A stretch of DNA of 64,000 nucleotides from Eutypella sp. D-1 (taxonomy: Eukaryota; Ascomycota; Sordariomycetes; Xylariales; Diatrypaceae): positions 124,001 through 188,000 of the forward strand of contig JAJTTP010000006.1 in the NCBI GenBank assembly GCA_023313575.1, given 5' to 3'. How positions within the stretch are numbered: the first letter of the stretch is position 1; every line of letters starts with the position of its first letter. Under the pieces are notes generated by a model that searched no databases, was not told the origin of the DNA, and saw only the letters and a program-made list of their open reading frames with translations. Made by a program: the position numbers and the translations under genes. Shown piece by piece: positions 35,301-45,934 of this stretch.

Positions 35301-38300
35301 AATTCACCGGCGTTCTGACGCCAATTCCTAGTAGGTTTGCAGGTTTGTCGGTACTATAGTAGCGCGAACTGGAATGCGATCACTGAGAACCGATACGACG
35401 CATCCGGTCATCCCAGCCGCGGCTGGTGGTCGTGGTGGTGACTGCACATTATTATCACGGGTATTATCACTCATCATCAGCACATGCAATGACGGCAGAC
35501 TTTATCAAAGGCATTAAAGTCTGATAATAAGTCCTCGATCCTCTCTATCAGTTTCGATCTGCCAGCCTTTCTCTCGTCGCTGGTTTCCTTGGAACGAATC
35601 CCTTGCCGTTTAGGTAAGTTCCGATGGAGACAAAAAAGATCCATTCCTCCTCTCTCGGGATGACGCCCAGCCCCAACCCCAGGCTGCCCAGGTGTGCCAG
35701 TCCCGAACGAACGAAGCGAGCTTTTCTGAATTAGACGCGCGCGCTGACTATTGCCGCCGCCGCCGGGGAACCTTGTCACTTTTTTACCAGTGGAAGGGGG
35801 GCGAATTACATCAGCGAGCGAGGCCGCCCAGCAAAGCCATATGTGTACATGGGATTTGTATCTACTGGAAGTGAAGTTAGTTGTAGTCAGACAACCCTCA
35901 CTCTAACCAATACCGTCACGTTAACGGGCCTTTTCTAGTGGCGTTGGGCGGCTCTTTTTCTTCGTTCACACCACACACACACATGCGGGCATGTATTAAG
36001 ACGAACTACTGGTAGACGATTAGTAGTACAACGAGTAACTTGAGCGGCTTGGCTTTAGGTATAGGTATTAGCACGGACATTCCTAAGAGTGGTGGAACCC
36101 TTGCCTCGGGCGCTATCGTGCGGTATCCAGCAGCCCAGGAGGGTAGAGTACATAGTAGTTTTCTTAGCCTCGAGCAACATTGGCAGTATCTCCGGCGTTG
36201 GAGCTTCTCCAGCTCTCCAGCTCACTACATCGGGTCTATCCATATCCAAATGCCCTACCTAAAAAGGCAATGGGTTAAGTTCTCCACTACACACATTCAC
36301 GATAACCTTGGAAGTCTTGCATGTTATTTTATATGTCTGGCTCTCAGACTCTCCACAGGTCCTCAGATTCCCATCATCGTGACGGACGTCACTACTAATA
36401 AGATAGTGGGAGTAACTTGTAAGAAATGTCATAAATAGTTATAAGATCTTATAATATAACTCTTAAGGGAGTGCGGTTCCCGGGTTCAGCAATAGTTCAA
36501 CAATAGCGGCTTCGGCAGACTTCAAGCTTAAAAACTTTAAAAAACGGCTGATGTCTCTGCCTAAGGAGTTTGTCTGCCGGCTCTCTCCTACTCCTATCAA
36601 TTGACCATCGTCACATCACATCATACACACCTCACGCACGCACGCACGCCGGAACCGGGACAACACCACCCAAGGCAATCCAGGTCTCACAGACCAATTA
36701 GGTCTAATTCCCTACCGACCTGATTTTAACAGGATTCTCCCTGATACATAGAAAACGCTCTTGCCAGTTTCTTTCTACCAAAAAATTTGAATTTGTTGAA
36801 TACTATTGAAAAGACATAAAATAATCATTGGGTTCTTGTCGACGGTAACTTCGGAGCTCATACAGCTGGAGATAGCTTCTTATGTGTTCCGGTATCCACA
36901 GAGGCACATTGCATATAGGTATATATGTGCGCCGACTTATAACTGAAGTACAACCTTACCTACTAGCACCACAATACCTGGTATGTACAGTACCTAACAT
37001 AGTACCAGCCCCATCCCCCACTCTGTTTCAACTGAACACCGAACACACATCCATGGATGCACCAGATTCCAACCCACCGGAGCCTCTCTTTCCCTTTTTA
37101 CTGCCCGGCACATCAGCACATGCACCAACAGCACCACCACCACCGAGACTTTTTGTCAATGTCCCCGCTCTCGGCCTCGGCCTCTTTTGTTAATGATCAC
37201 ATTCACCATAACCCGGCATCATCATCCCTTTGAGCAATTGCATTCACTTGATGTTTTTACACGTTCTGTGTTTTTTACCCATAATTTTCTGACTGCAGCT
37301 AGTTACATACAGTAATACTCATTCATGTATGTACCTGGAGTTGTTGTACCTTGATGGACCCATATGGATCCTTACAATTCACTAACACATAAGGCTAACT
37401 TTCCAAAATGCTACCTACTTAGGTACTAGATAGTATAGTTTTAGTTCAGGAACTTCAGGCTGTCTTACCCACAGCCAGCCCACCGAGCCCACCCGGATAC
37501 CTCGCAGGAGAGGCAAAAAAAGAAGATATAAGTCGCAAGTTTCCGTCGCACGTGCATCATCCATCAGATAATCAATCACCTGGACTGGGCAGAGCGCGCG
37601 TTTTTTTCATCCAACCAGACCCTAAAGAATACCCGCAGCTGGGCAGACAGAGGTCGGGTACCTGACTTTGCTCTGGAGATACAAGCCAATACTTAATACT
37701 TACACCAAGATTGATACCCGGTGGACCTACATCCGCACATCTATACCACATAAGTACTACTTCACGGGTACAATAATCCATAGTTACCCAGGTACCACCA
37801 CCATTAACACCAACACCACCACCACCACCACCACAACCACCACCTGCATCTATTGCGGCGATCTATGCAACGTTGACTTGATAGTGGTTCTTTTTTGCTC
37901 TTTTTTACCCCTACTTAGTGCTCAGCCGTCTTTTCACGAAGCAATTCACTGGGCATTTCACCTCACACAGCCACTCACCGGTGGGAGGGACCATCTCTTA
38001 TGGATTTGCATATGGGGATTGCTTGTTCATACATACATACATAAAGTACTTGAGCGCATAACTTAAGGTGAATTACTACCCTCCTTACCCTCCTTAACCC
38101 CCCTGCAAGTGAATTCCCATTCGATATCTTTTTTAGGGGTCCAAAAGTCCACCAAAAAAAAAAGTTGAAACTTCCATGCCCAGGTGAACAACTTACATAT
38201 TAATTATAGGATCATAGGTCCTGCAACTTAATCGACTCGACTCGACTCGGCTCTTCCACGTTTTTTCTCTCTTCTGTTTGTTTGAATTGTTCTGCCCCCC

Positions 38301-38675
38301 ATTCTCTCTCTATGCATACGCATACACAGTTTTCATTGGGGAAAAAGAAATAGAGAGAAAGAACAGAAAGAAGCACGGAAAGAAAGGGAATAAAAGTGCC
38401 GTTGGTTCTCCATAGCCCACCCTGCGCATAGTCCATACGTCCATACATATCCAGTCGGTCGGGGCTTGTTATCATCGAGAAGCACCGAGTGGGAGAGACG
38501 ATACTCAGAATACACACAGAAATCCAGAAATCCACATAGAACACACGGACACCAACGGACACACGGACTTTTCAACTACACACTACAACCGGATCGACGG
38601 CGAATAATCACATCTAATCACATCTATATACACACATACGAACGAGCCAGAACCAACTAATTCTCCAATAATTTT

Positions 38676-38740
38676 ATATCCATCATATCCATCATATCCA
38701 TTGATACCCATCATATCCATTTTCATCTCCATTATATCCA
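38676..38740. repeat. ATATCCATC tandem repeat in 5' flank
   Basis: Imperfect 9-nt tandem units with variants, about 750 bp upstream of the ATG at 39490. They lie in the likely leader or promoter of that gene. Confidence 0.75.
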
Positions 38741-39164
38741 CTTCGAATCTGCCAGTCAGCCCAGGACGGCGAGTCTAGGCCCCGATATCCCCAAGAAAGT
38801 CCAGGAAACTCAGGAAGCCCAAGCTCATCCTAAGCTCATCCCATCGCTATCCGGCTACTTGCGATATTATACTCCCGCGCTTGTTACATTATCGACTTAT
38901 TTTTATTTTATTTTTTTGAAGTTACCAAGACTTCCCCCCCAGCTCACCCTCAAGGATACCCGGTATATCCCCCAAAGAACCCTCAAGGATTCTTCAGAAG
39001 ACCCTCTAAGCTGCATTCCCGACCAACCAATCATCTTCTTCTTACCAGCTCTCACCAGGTACCTACGTAAGGTACTTAGGTTGTTTATCACGGACAACGC
39101 CGAGAGGACGCAGCCCTGGAGGGAACGGAAAAGCCAGCACCAGGGTGGTACGGTACGGTGTATA

Positions 39165-39252
39165 TACATACATACATACCTACCTACCCTAGTATACCTA
39201 CCTACATACCTAAAGTACCTACCTACCTAGGTAACTACCTAGTACATACATA
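39165..39252. repeat. TACC/TACA tetranucleotide repeat
   Basis: An imperfect run of ACATACATACC, CTACCTACC and CCTACCTAGGTA units. It is the densest copy of the TACC/GGTA motif that recurs in non-coding DNA of this window. Confidence 0.8.
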
Positions 39253-39489
39253 CTTCCAAGGTTGTCGTGTGTGCAGGTAGGAAGTAGTTACTCCGTAGTA
39301 ACCACCAGACTATTACAGACCACTCTGCCACTCCAGGCCACTACGAACCACCACGAACCACTACTACAAAGCACTACGACCACTACGACCATTACTACGA
39401 AATAGGCGGGGACTTAGCTAGGCCTCCCTCCCCCCCCCCCCATAACTCGGTCGCCCATAACTAGGGATACAAGTACAAGTATTAAAACC

Positions 39490-40563
39490 ATGCTAAGCCA
39501 AGATCAAATTCGGCGGGGTCCTCTCGATCCGAACTCCCAAGCAGCTTACGCTTACTATTCTCACTCGAGAACAAGAACGACTTCTTCCAACATTTTCCCA
39601 ACTTCAACACCACCACAACCACCACAAGTGCAAATTCCTACCCCAATGCATTTACAACAACCACCCTCTTCCGTGGGCCACAATCGTCGTTCACCTTCCG
39701 TAAATACCTTCAGTACCACTTCTAGCAATCCTCCACCACCTGCCGCTTTCCGTACCTCCCCGACAAACGATATTCGTCGTAGCACCTCCTCGAGATCTGG
39801 TGGTGGCCCTCAGGCCATGAGTTATGTCGCTCTGCTTCGGAAGCAGAAGGCCACCGTATGGTGCGATCGTGCTCAATACGAAGATCCACGCCTAGCTGCC
39901 CAGCAACGCGCTGCCAAACAGAGAGCGAACCAGGCAGTGTTCGCCCGTTCCTCTCACGGTCGCACTACTACTGGTCTAAGTAGTGGTGCTGGCAAGGTCG
40001 CTGCCAAGATACGGCATCATGGCAAGCCCGGCGTTGTCGGATACGCCCCCGAGAACAATTATATTGGCGTCGGTGGCGTTCCGCTGCGTTTGAGCGCCAC
40101 GGAAGTCGAGGGCGAGGACAGCGATGATGATGATCTCTCCATGCGACGCCTGCACCACCGCAGGACCGGCAGCAGTGGTCGTAGCAGCACCAACAGCGGC
40201 CGAAGGGCATCGGCTTACCGTGCATCCGGTGGGACACCCCAAGGCGGCAAGAAATGGAGCCCCAGCGACACGCCCGAGCGGACCGACAGCTTGGCTGAGA
40301 GTCAGGCTGAGTACCAGCCCGGAGATGACAAGCTGGATCGTCCGCAGAGCACCCGCAGCGGCAGCAGTGCCGAGAGGGCTGACGCCCTGCCCGAGCTGAG
40401 CAATGCCAGCTCCTCGAAGCTGGCGAGCAACAGCCTACTCAATGCCGCTCTCACGAGGGAGAAAAGCGTTAAAAACCCTGAGGACCTCAAGAGACGGGGC
40501 AGCGTCGACGAGCGCACTATGACCCTCTCGAGCGGCCGCCTTTTCATTGCCAACCCCGATTAA
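39490..40563 (+). CDS. Conserved fungal protein of unknown function (357 aa)
   Basis: A single-exon 357-aa ORF. Its first ~110 residues are Ser/Pro/Gln/Thr-rich. A conserved-looking core (about residues 108-210) begins MSYVALLRKQKATVWCDRAQ, continues with a DPRLAAQQRAAKQRAN helix, then GKVAAKIRHHGKPGVVGY and YIGVGGVPLRLSATEVEGE. It ends with Ser/Arg-rich disorder and a C-terminal block LLNAALTREKSVKNPEDLKR followed by GSVDERTMTLSSGRLFIANPD-type residues. The organisation looks like a protein conserved in filamentous fungi, but I cannot assign a function and see no catalytic motif, signal peptide or membrane segment. The long, repeat-rich 5' region could mean complex regulation. It may also have an upstream non-coding exon. 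The unusual order of basic core, disorder and basic tail suggests a scaffold or nucleic-acid-associated role, which is speculation. Confidence 0.85.
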   Translation: MLSQDQIRRGPLDPNSQAAYAYYSHSRTRTTSSNIFPTSTPPQPPQVQIPTPMHLQQPPSSVGHNRRSPSVNTFSTTSSNPPPPAAFRTSPTNDIRRSTSSRSGGGPQAMSYVALLRKQKATVWCDRAQYEDPRLAAQQRAAKQRANQAVFARSSHGRTTTGLSSGAGKVAAKIRHHGKPGVVGYAPENNYIGVGGVPLRLSATEVEGEDSDDDDLSMRRLHHRRTGSSGRSSTNSGRRASAYRASGGTPQGGKKWSPSDTPERTDSLAESQAEYQPGDDKLDRPQSTRSGSSAERADALPELSNASSSKLASNSLLNAALTREKSVKNPEDLKRRGSVDERTMTLSSGRLFIANPD

Positions 40564-43500
40564 ACACCACCCGCGTCTCGTCAACGGAGTCTTCTTTCGT
40601 TGAGCTGTTTTTCCACCAATCTCTCTCGGTTGGATGCCGTCAAGGGTCTGACGGTCATTCTATGAGATGAGAAAGAAAAAAAACTTCTTGATTTTTCACC
40701 AATGCATTGCCACGGCGTTTCTTGTCTCTTTTTTATCAACGGTCGCTCCATCTCTTTATCTCTGTCTCTATCTCGGTCTCGCCGGCATATCTACCGGCAC
40801 TCCACGATCGCTCACAAGGAGTTCTATCTATTTTATTTTTTCCCTCTCTCTTAGTTACCAGATACCACACCAGCCAGATACCAGACCTTCGCTATTTTCC
40901 GCGTGCCACGATTGCATGCAATTTTGCGTTATTTTTTATCTCGTTGCTCTTATCTCTTATGTACTCTCGGATCTACGGTTTACTCGCTGTGCGAGTGGCC
41001 CACTTGTTTCTACAGTCGGGAAAAGGGGAGGGTTAGTTCAACGGGAGAGTGAGTGAGAGATTTGTGAAAGAAAGAAGGGAGGGAAGCTTTGGCCGAAAAG
41101 GGCGTCGATAATCTGAATTCGGGTCAGTGTGGGAGATCATTCGTGTCCTGGCTGCTTATTTGTCTGTCCGGTCTTACAGCATAATGGATGGCCTTGCTTG
41201 TGCGCCATTGCATCGCATCATCAGGGAGCTCGTTCCGTGGTTCGCAACATGGATTGGGGGGCGGAGGGAGAAACATAATGGCATGTGGGATTTAATTGTT
41301 AGCACTATCTACCTACCTACCCTATTCTTGTCAGGGCCAGCCAGCCTGCCTCCGCCGAGAAAGGATGGACGGGGATCAACGAACCCCCCGGATATAATCA
41401 GAACCGATCTTCGATATCTTTGAAAAAAGCCTTTCTGTGTTGCGCTTTTGTGATCATGTGACCTGCTGACTCCCCATAACGGCCCGCATGCTACACTGCC
41501 TTTCTAGGTAGAGATAAACCCAGTTTGAATCCACTTCAGCTATCGTATCTCGAAGATGTGAAGAAGCTTTCTCTTTGCGAGGCAGTAGACGAGGAGATTG
41601 CAGCCGCTTGACTCAATTTAGGTAGCTCTAGCTATGTATCTGCCCATCCCCATCCCCATCCCCATCTACCTATCTATCTGATCGCAGATCGGTTCTCTCA
41701 CTATGGGCTCTTTTTCTTTTTTTTCTTTTTAGGAAATTTACCCGGGCTGGGGAGGCTGAAGATGAGTTCAAGAACTCCCCATATCTTGGACCGCCTCTTG
41801 CACACTGCTCTCTCGCCATTAGGTTCCGACTTCTATCAATCTCTTATCCACAGTTCCACGGGAGCCACGCAATATAGATCGATAGAAAGAATCGAGAAAA
41901 TACATAGATAGATGGGCGGCCTTATCCAGGTGCCCAGTCGTCCAGTGCTCGAACTACATACATACATCTCATAAGCCCTGTCTAGAACACGTCACCGGCA
42001 GGATCGGGAAGTTCGAATCTGATGAGCACGGGCCTTGGGGCGAGGATGGGTAGATAGATCTCGGGCTCTCGGAGTCGTAGAGAATTTATGTGTTTAAAAT
42101 GCACGGGGCCGAGATCATCACTGCCTTGGCCTGTCTGCCTTGCCGGGCACCACATCGCATCGTGTCAGTCATTCGGTGCTTTGTGCCGCCACCGCTGGGT
42201 ATAGCCTCGCTAGTTCGGTACACGCTGTCGACGTTCCTGCGGCTCGAGGGTAGTTAAAAGACAAGTGAGATTTCGGGACTAGGTAGGTATCTGACGGTCG
42301 AACCGGGGAACGGACTCGGAGGGGGCGAACGATCCCCGGATTGCTAAATCAGCGGCACGGAGCCGAGTTTACCCTCTCCCCTCGCCACCACCACAGCGGC
42401 CGATCACACATCCCTATTTCTATATATGCTTTGAGGCTGGAATCTTTCTATGATCAGGAGACAGGGAAAACGTCTTTCTCTCGGATGTTCCTTTTCAGTA
42501 CCTCGAACCAGGTTTAGGACTTCACGACCACCCCCTCGTCAGTAGATTTCATGTGTGCTAGGTATGAGAGGGGGGGGGGGGGTCCGGAACATATCACTGA
42601 AGTATCAGCCCGATGACCTGGAGTGCCCGCGCGGCTTCAGGGGAGCTTGTTCTATGGGCGAAGGCTTGGAAATCGATGTAGCCGTGTTTCCGGGATCATG
42701 CAGGTCTTCGACTTGCGTCTCGGGGAGCCCCGACTGTTGGGACACCGCCCATTCACCTTGAGCAAGCTCGAGATGCAGCTTCCTTCGCAGATTACCGACC
42801 CCGGAAATATTCCGTAGATGGAAGTCAGATATTCTTTGGTGGCGAGCTGTCGCCTAAAACGGTGAAGAGGGCCCTATGTTAGCAATGGCATGGCGTGGGC
42901 GAGTTCTAGTGACCCCGCTACTCCCACGGTACGTTAGGCGATGCTCATGAAAGGTATATTGAGGATGTCTATGTACACCTTATACTATCGGAGTCCTGCC
43001 ACTACCTCCAGAGAGCACCACATGCTGCTACTAGAGGATAGGGGTCATCAGAATTCGTTGTTCCGGTATCTAAATAGAATAGGCGGTGGCTGGATGATGG
43101 TTCAGGGGTCGCTTGGTTAAATGAAGGATATCCACAAGGCCAAGCGGTGTCAATGTCGGGATACGAAGTTACCAGTGGGTTGGAATGATGTGCGGATCTT
43201 TGAGTTATGGACACGGTGATAAGATGTGGCCTCTAGGACACTAATGTACAAGTAATTGCGAGCAATATTCAGGTCAGCGTGCCTGCGATAGGTAGGGCCC
43301 GTCTATATAAGTACACTGGCAGCTAGCCATACGGAAGCGTGGTTCTCGTCGACTTTCACCACTGTCACTTGGCAACCGTATAGACACTGAGCCATTTGGC
43401 GTCGTTTCTTGTTCCCCTTCCTGTTAACGCGTAGGGATTCGAAAAGGGATGTAACATGGTATAAGGAGCATATATGCGTCGACCACGCAGAGTCACAACG

Positions 43501-43989
43501 GTTCCAGAAACAGTCATCGACTTTACATTGTTGTGTGATGAGCCAACTTCTCCGGGGGTCTTGGTTTGCGTTGCTGCGTATCTAGAGTTGTGGGAGCAAG
43601 GGGCATTTATCAGCCAGCTTCTCTCCAAACTCATCCTCTAGAGCGTGAAGCCTGGAGGTCAGATCGCCTCCTGGGAGTAGTGGTCCACAGCTAATACCAT
43701 ATACCTGGGTGATCCCGTAAATGCGGTCCTCCGAAGCCCTGCGATACTGCGCCATAGAGTATGCGCCACAGGGAAAGCTGTTTCCAGGGTGCCAAAGCCA
43801 TTGCGTTCAAGCAGTCTCATTGACTGCCCCAAGCGCTGCTTTATCCTAGCCAAGGAGGCAGTGACCTTTCCGACTTTTAGCTTGAGTATTGAATGCCAGA
43901 GGTCTCATAGAACAATACTGCAGCATTGGCGATCTTCTCTGTGTTGCGTGGTATACCCCAGTTTTTGCGCAGTTCAATGAGATCGAATC
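40564..43989. other. Intergenic region
   Basis: This begins with the pyrimidine-rich 3' flank of the preceding gene (TCTCTATCTC runs at 40745-40860). A CCCCAT repeat lies at 41643-41664, a 12-14 base G-run at 42570-42582 and short TACC motifs near 41310. Overlapping 129- and 109-aa frames at 40667-41056 are hydrophobic and low complexity, probably UTR. The minus frame at 43659-43853 may belong to the decayed HET locus just right of here. Otherwise nothing is supported. Confidence 0.45.
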
Positions 43990-44391
43990 TCATATAACTA
44001 AAATCCAGGGATCAGGTTCATCGTCATCGCTCGACCTGACATCAAGAAGACCGTCATGAAAGACGACGAAAGCGCCGTAGCGTAAGATCATCTCTTATAG
44101 GGCCCACAGTGACTCAAGCCAAGCGCGTTCCAAGACTGTTGACATGGACTTCGTGAATGAACATGAGTATTCTTCTAGGGTCTCCACGATCTTTAAGGCG
44201 GCTTCTTCTGTGTGGAAAGCAGGGGGACATTTATCCATTAATAGCACGAAATCATTAACAGTTATAAGTCCATCACTGTGTCCGATAATACGGCATGTCT
44301 CCAATGAAGACAACCATGCAAATACCTCTCGGGCGCGCTGGGATATTTCCCTTTGCCCACCAATCTCCTGGTCGCGAATATTCGCCGATAA
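43990..44391 (-). pseudogene. Decayed HET-domain gene fragment
   Basis: On the minus strand, one frame between stops at 44392-44394 and 43990-43992 reads like the middle of a HET domain, broken by a TAA at 44095-44097. The first half has IRDQEIGGQREISQRAREVF then AWLSS, resembling the HET block in which an INQ/ER..QV segment precedes a VWLG motif. Next come an ERAWLESLWAL block, the stop, and EMILRYGAFVV, which resemble the conserved PWFxRLWVIQE segment and its continuation. The stop then falls where the conserved Gln codon (CAA) is expected. No flanking start or complete domain is present, so the gene is non-functional. The intact HET gene at 45935 has the equivalent blocks at residues 100-111 and 209-221. 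Further decayed pieces may extend left to about 43660. Confidence 0.45.
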
Positions 44392-45934
44392 TCACTCGCA
44401 TTTGTGTTTTGAAAACCGTTGGCGGCCCGTTCTATTGCAACGTGAAAGGCCCTCGCGCTGAAGTGAATTCTTTGAATATGGGATAGGCCAGTCGGTTCCA
44501 TGAAGCAGCGGCGGGATTTCTTGGGAGTCCGGATCTATGAACCTGCCCTATGTATAGTTGATGATAACTATTGTACGGCTGTTCCTTCATGCCATTATAA
44601 GTATCCTGTCCCTGTTCTACGTACGAGATCATGCTCTTGACATGGAGGGGCCGGCATGGCCATACTGAGGACTCCCGTTTGAAAGTGACCTTGCCTGATA
44701 AGGGTTTAGAGGCGCTGGAGGCGGCGGGGCTGGCAGTGCTGCCAGAGGCAGCCGAGACATCTCTCTAGGCAGCGAGACAAATAACGACCTGGGTCGTGAA
44801 AATTCAAAGCAAAATGACCGAGGTTTAGAGAATGATGCTCCCTGTCGGCTATTTTCTAGTGCGCTCATACTCGACGGTGTAGTATGCTGACTTAGGAATC
44901 GCATTTCTTTTAGCTCCTAACCCTGGTTTCCCCTGCGGCTGAATCTCTCAGATCTCATGAGTGAATGCAACATGGGGCATGCATTAAGAATCCTTCAAGG
45001 GTGCGATACTACGTGCCTCTCTAGCCATTCCGGCAACTGCCAGGTACTCGCTATAAATAGATCATTGTTCATAGTGGCTACAGTGGCCTGTCACGCAGTC
45101 TGACATAAGATGAGCAACGGACCCGGAAGCATTACCGAACGGCAGTTAAACTGCATTTCTGACGTCGTCTTTACTATCGTATATATTTAAGCCCGAGAAC
45201 TTCCCAACGTTACCTTTGGAAGCGTTATATATAAGTAACAGAGATATCGGCTCCATGGTCATTGCAGAAAGGCCTCGACTACGCCCTACATGGGCGGGAA
45301 ATCATAAGTAGGTGCTTACTACTGCAGCCACACGAATACTAGGATGGCAGTGGAAGATGAAACCGCGATGACCTCCGTATGGATTTCCATTATCGGCCGA
45401 GGGTTACCTAAAAACAAATGGAGGCCTGAGGGCTCGTTCCGATATTAACTGATTCGGCTGCGGGGCTGCCTGAAAAATAAATCATTTTATGTCACACCTT
45501 CGAAACTGCACGGCCACTCCGGGGCTGACTGTATTTATAGAGTATGGGCCATGGCCACACCATATGATATAGATATGCTCTAAGGTGAGAAAGTCTACCT
45601 CGCGATGATCCGCCACTAGTGAAAATGATACATTGCCCGAGTCCATATCATTTCAACATCTATTTGGTACATTAGGCCTGTGGAAACCGTCTATGGATAC
45701 CTTTGATCCGCTGTTTCTTGTTCCTTTCCATTACGGGTATTCCCGCCTGCACGCGCATTGCAACAGCCACTTATCGGAGTCAAACAGAGGGACAGGCCCA
45801 TCATATATGTACTTGGGCGTGGTCTTCCCACATTAAAGCACTATCCGTTCCCATTCTGTTGGAAAGAAAGGGATGTATTCTACATTCTCCACCAGGCCTG
45901 ACCACCTCCACTCTAACCAACCCCACTCCTGACG
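44392..45934. other. Region between HET remnant and HET gene
   Basis: It contains a 91-aa minus ORF (44629-44904) with a Pro/Ala-rich end and a 66-aa minus ORF (44432-44632). They lie upstream of the HET remnant and could be its degraded 5' part, but I see no HET motif in them. The remainder is the 5' flank of the intact HET gene, without repeats. Confidence 0.35.

Larger units (their letters stand above)
28202..39489. other. 11.3 kb gene-poor, repeat-rich region
   Basis: No ORF here has recognisable domains, good start context and splice logic together. Open frames are short, Arg/Pro/Ser-rich or from repeats. Landmarks are C-runs at 28572-28587, 28845-28858 and 30625-30635, a G-run at 31777-31790, TTGAG repeats 29135-29156, GGGGAAA repeats 29278-29316, GAC repeats 32175-32197, ATCGCG repeats 32289-32310 and a perfect 16-bp palindrome TTATAAGATCTTATAA at 36439-36454. 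CATATCCAT repeats lie at 38676-38740 and TACC repeats at 39165-39252. The right end is likely the long promoter/leader of the gene at 39490. Non-coding RNAs are possible but not visible. Confidence 0.55.

Noticed and set aside
36040..36438. 132-aa plus ORF in the gene-poor gap
   Set aside because: Mixed composition, no splice logic, no motif and no supporting neighbours; probably chance.
40667..41056. 129-aa hydrophobic ORF after the gene at 39490
   Set aside because: Two overlapping frames are both open in a pyrimidine-rich stretch, as expected for a 3' UTR, and neither shows a topology typical of a membrane protein family.
42280..42360. Possible tRNA T-arm (GGTTCGACC-like on the minus strand)
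   Set aside because: No acceptor stem, D-arm or anticodon arm can be built around it.
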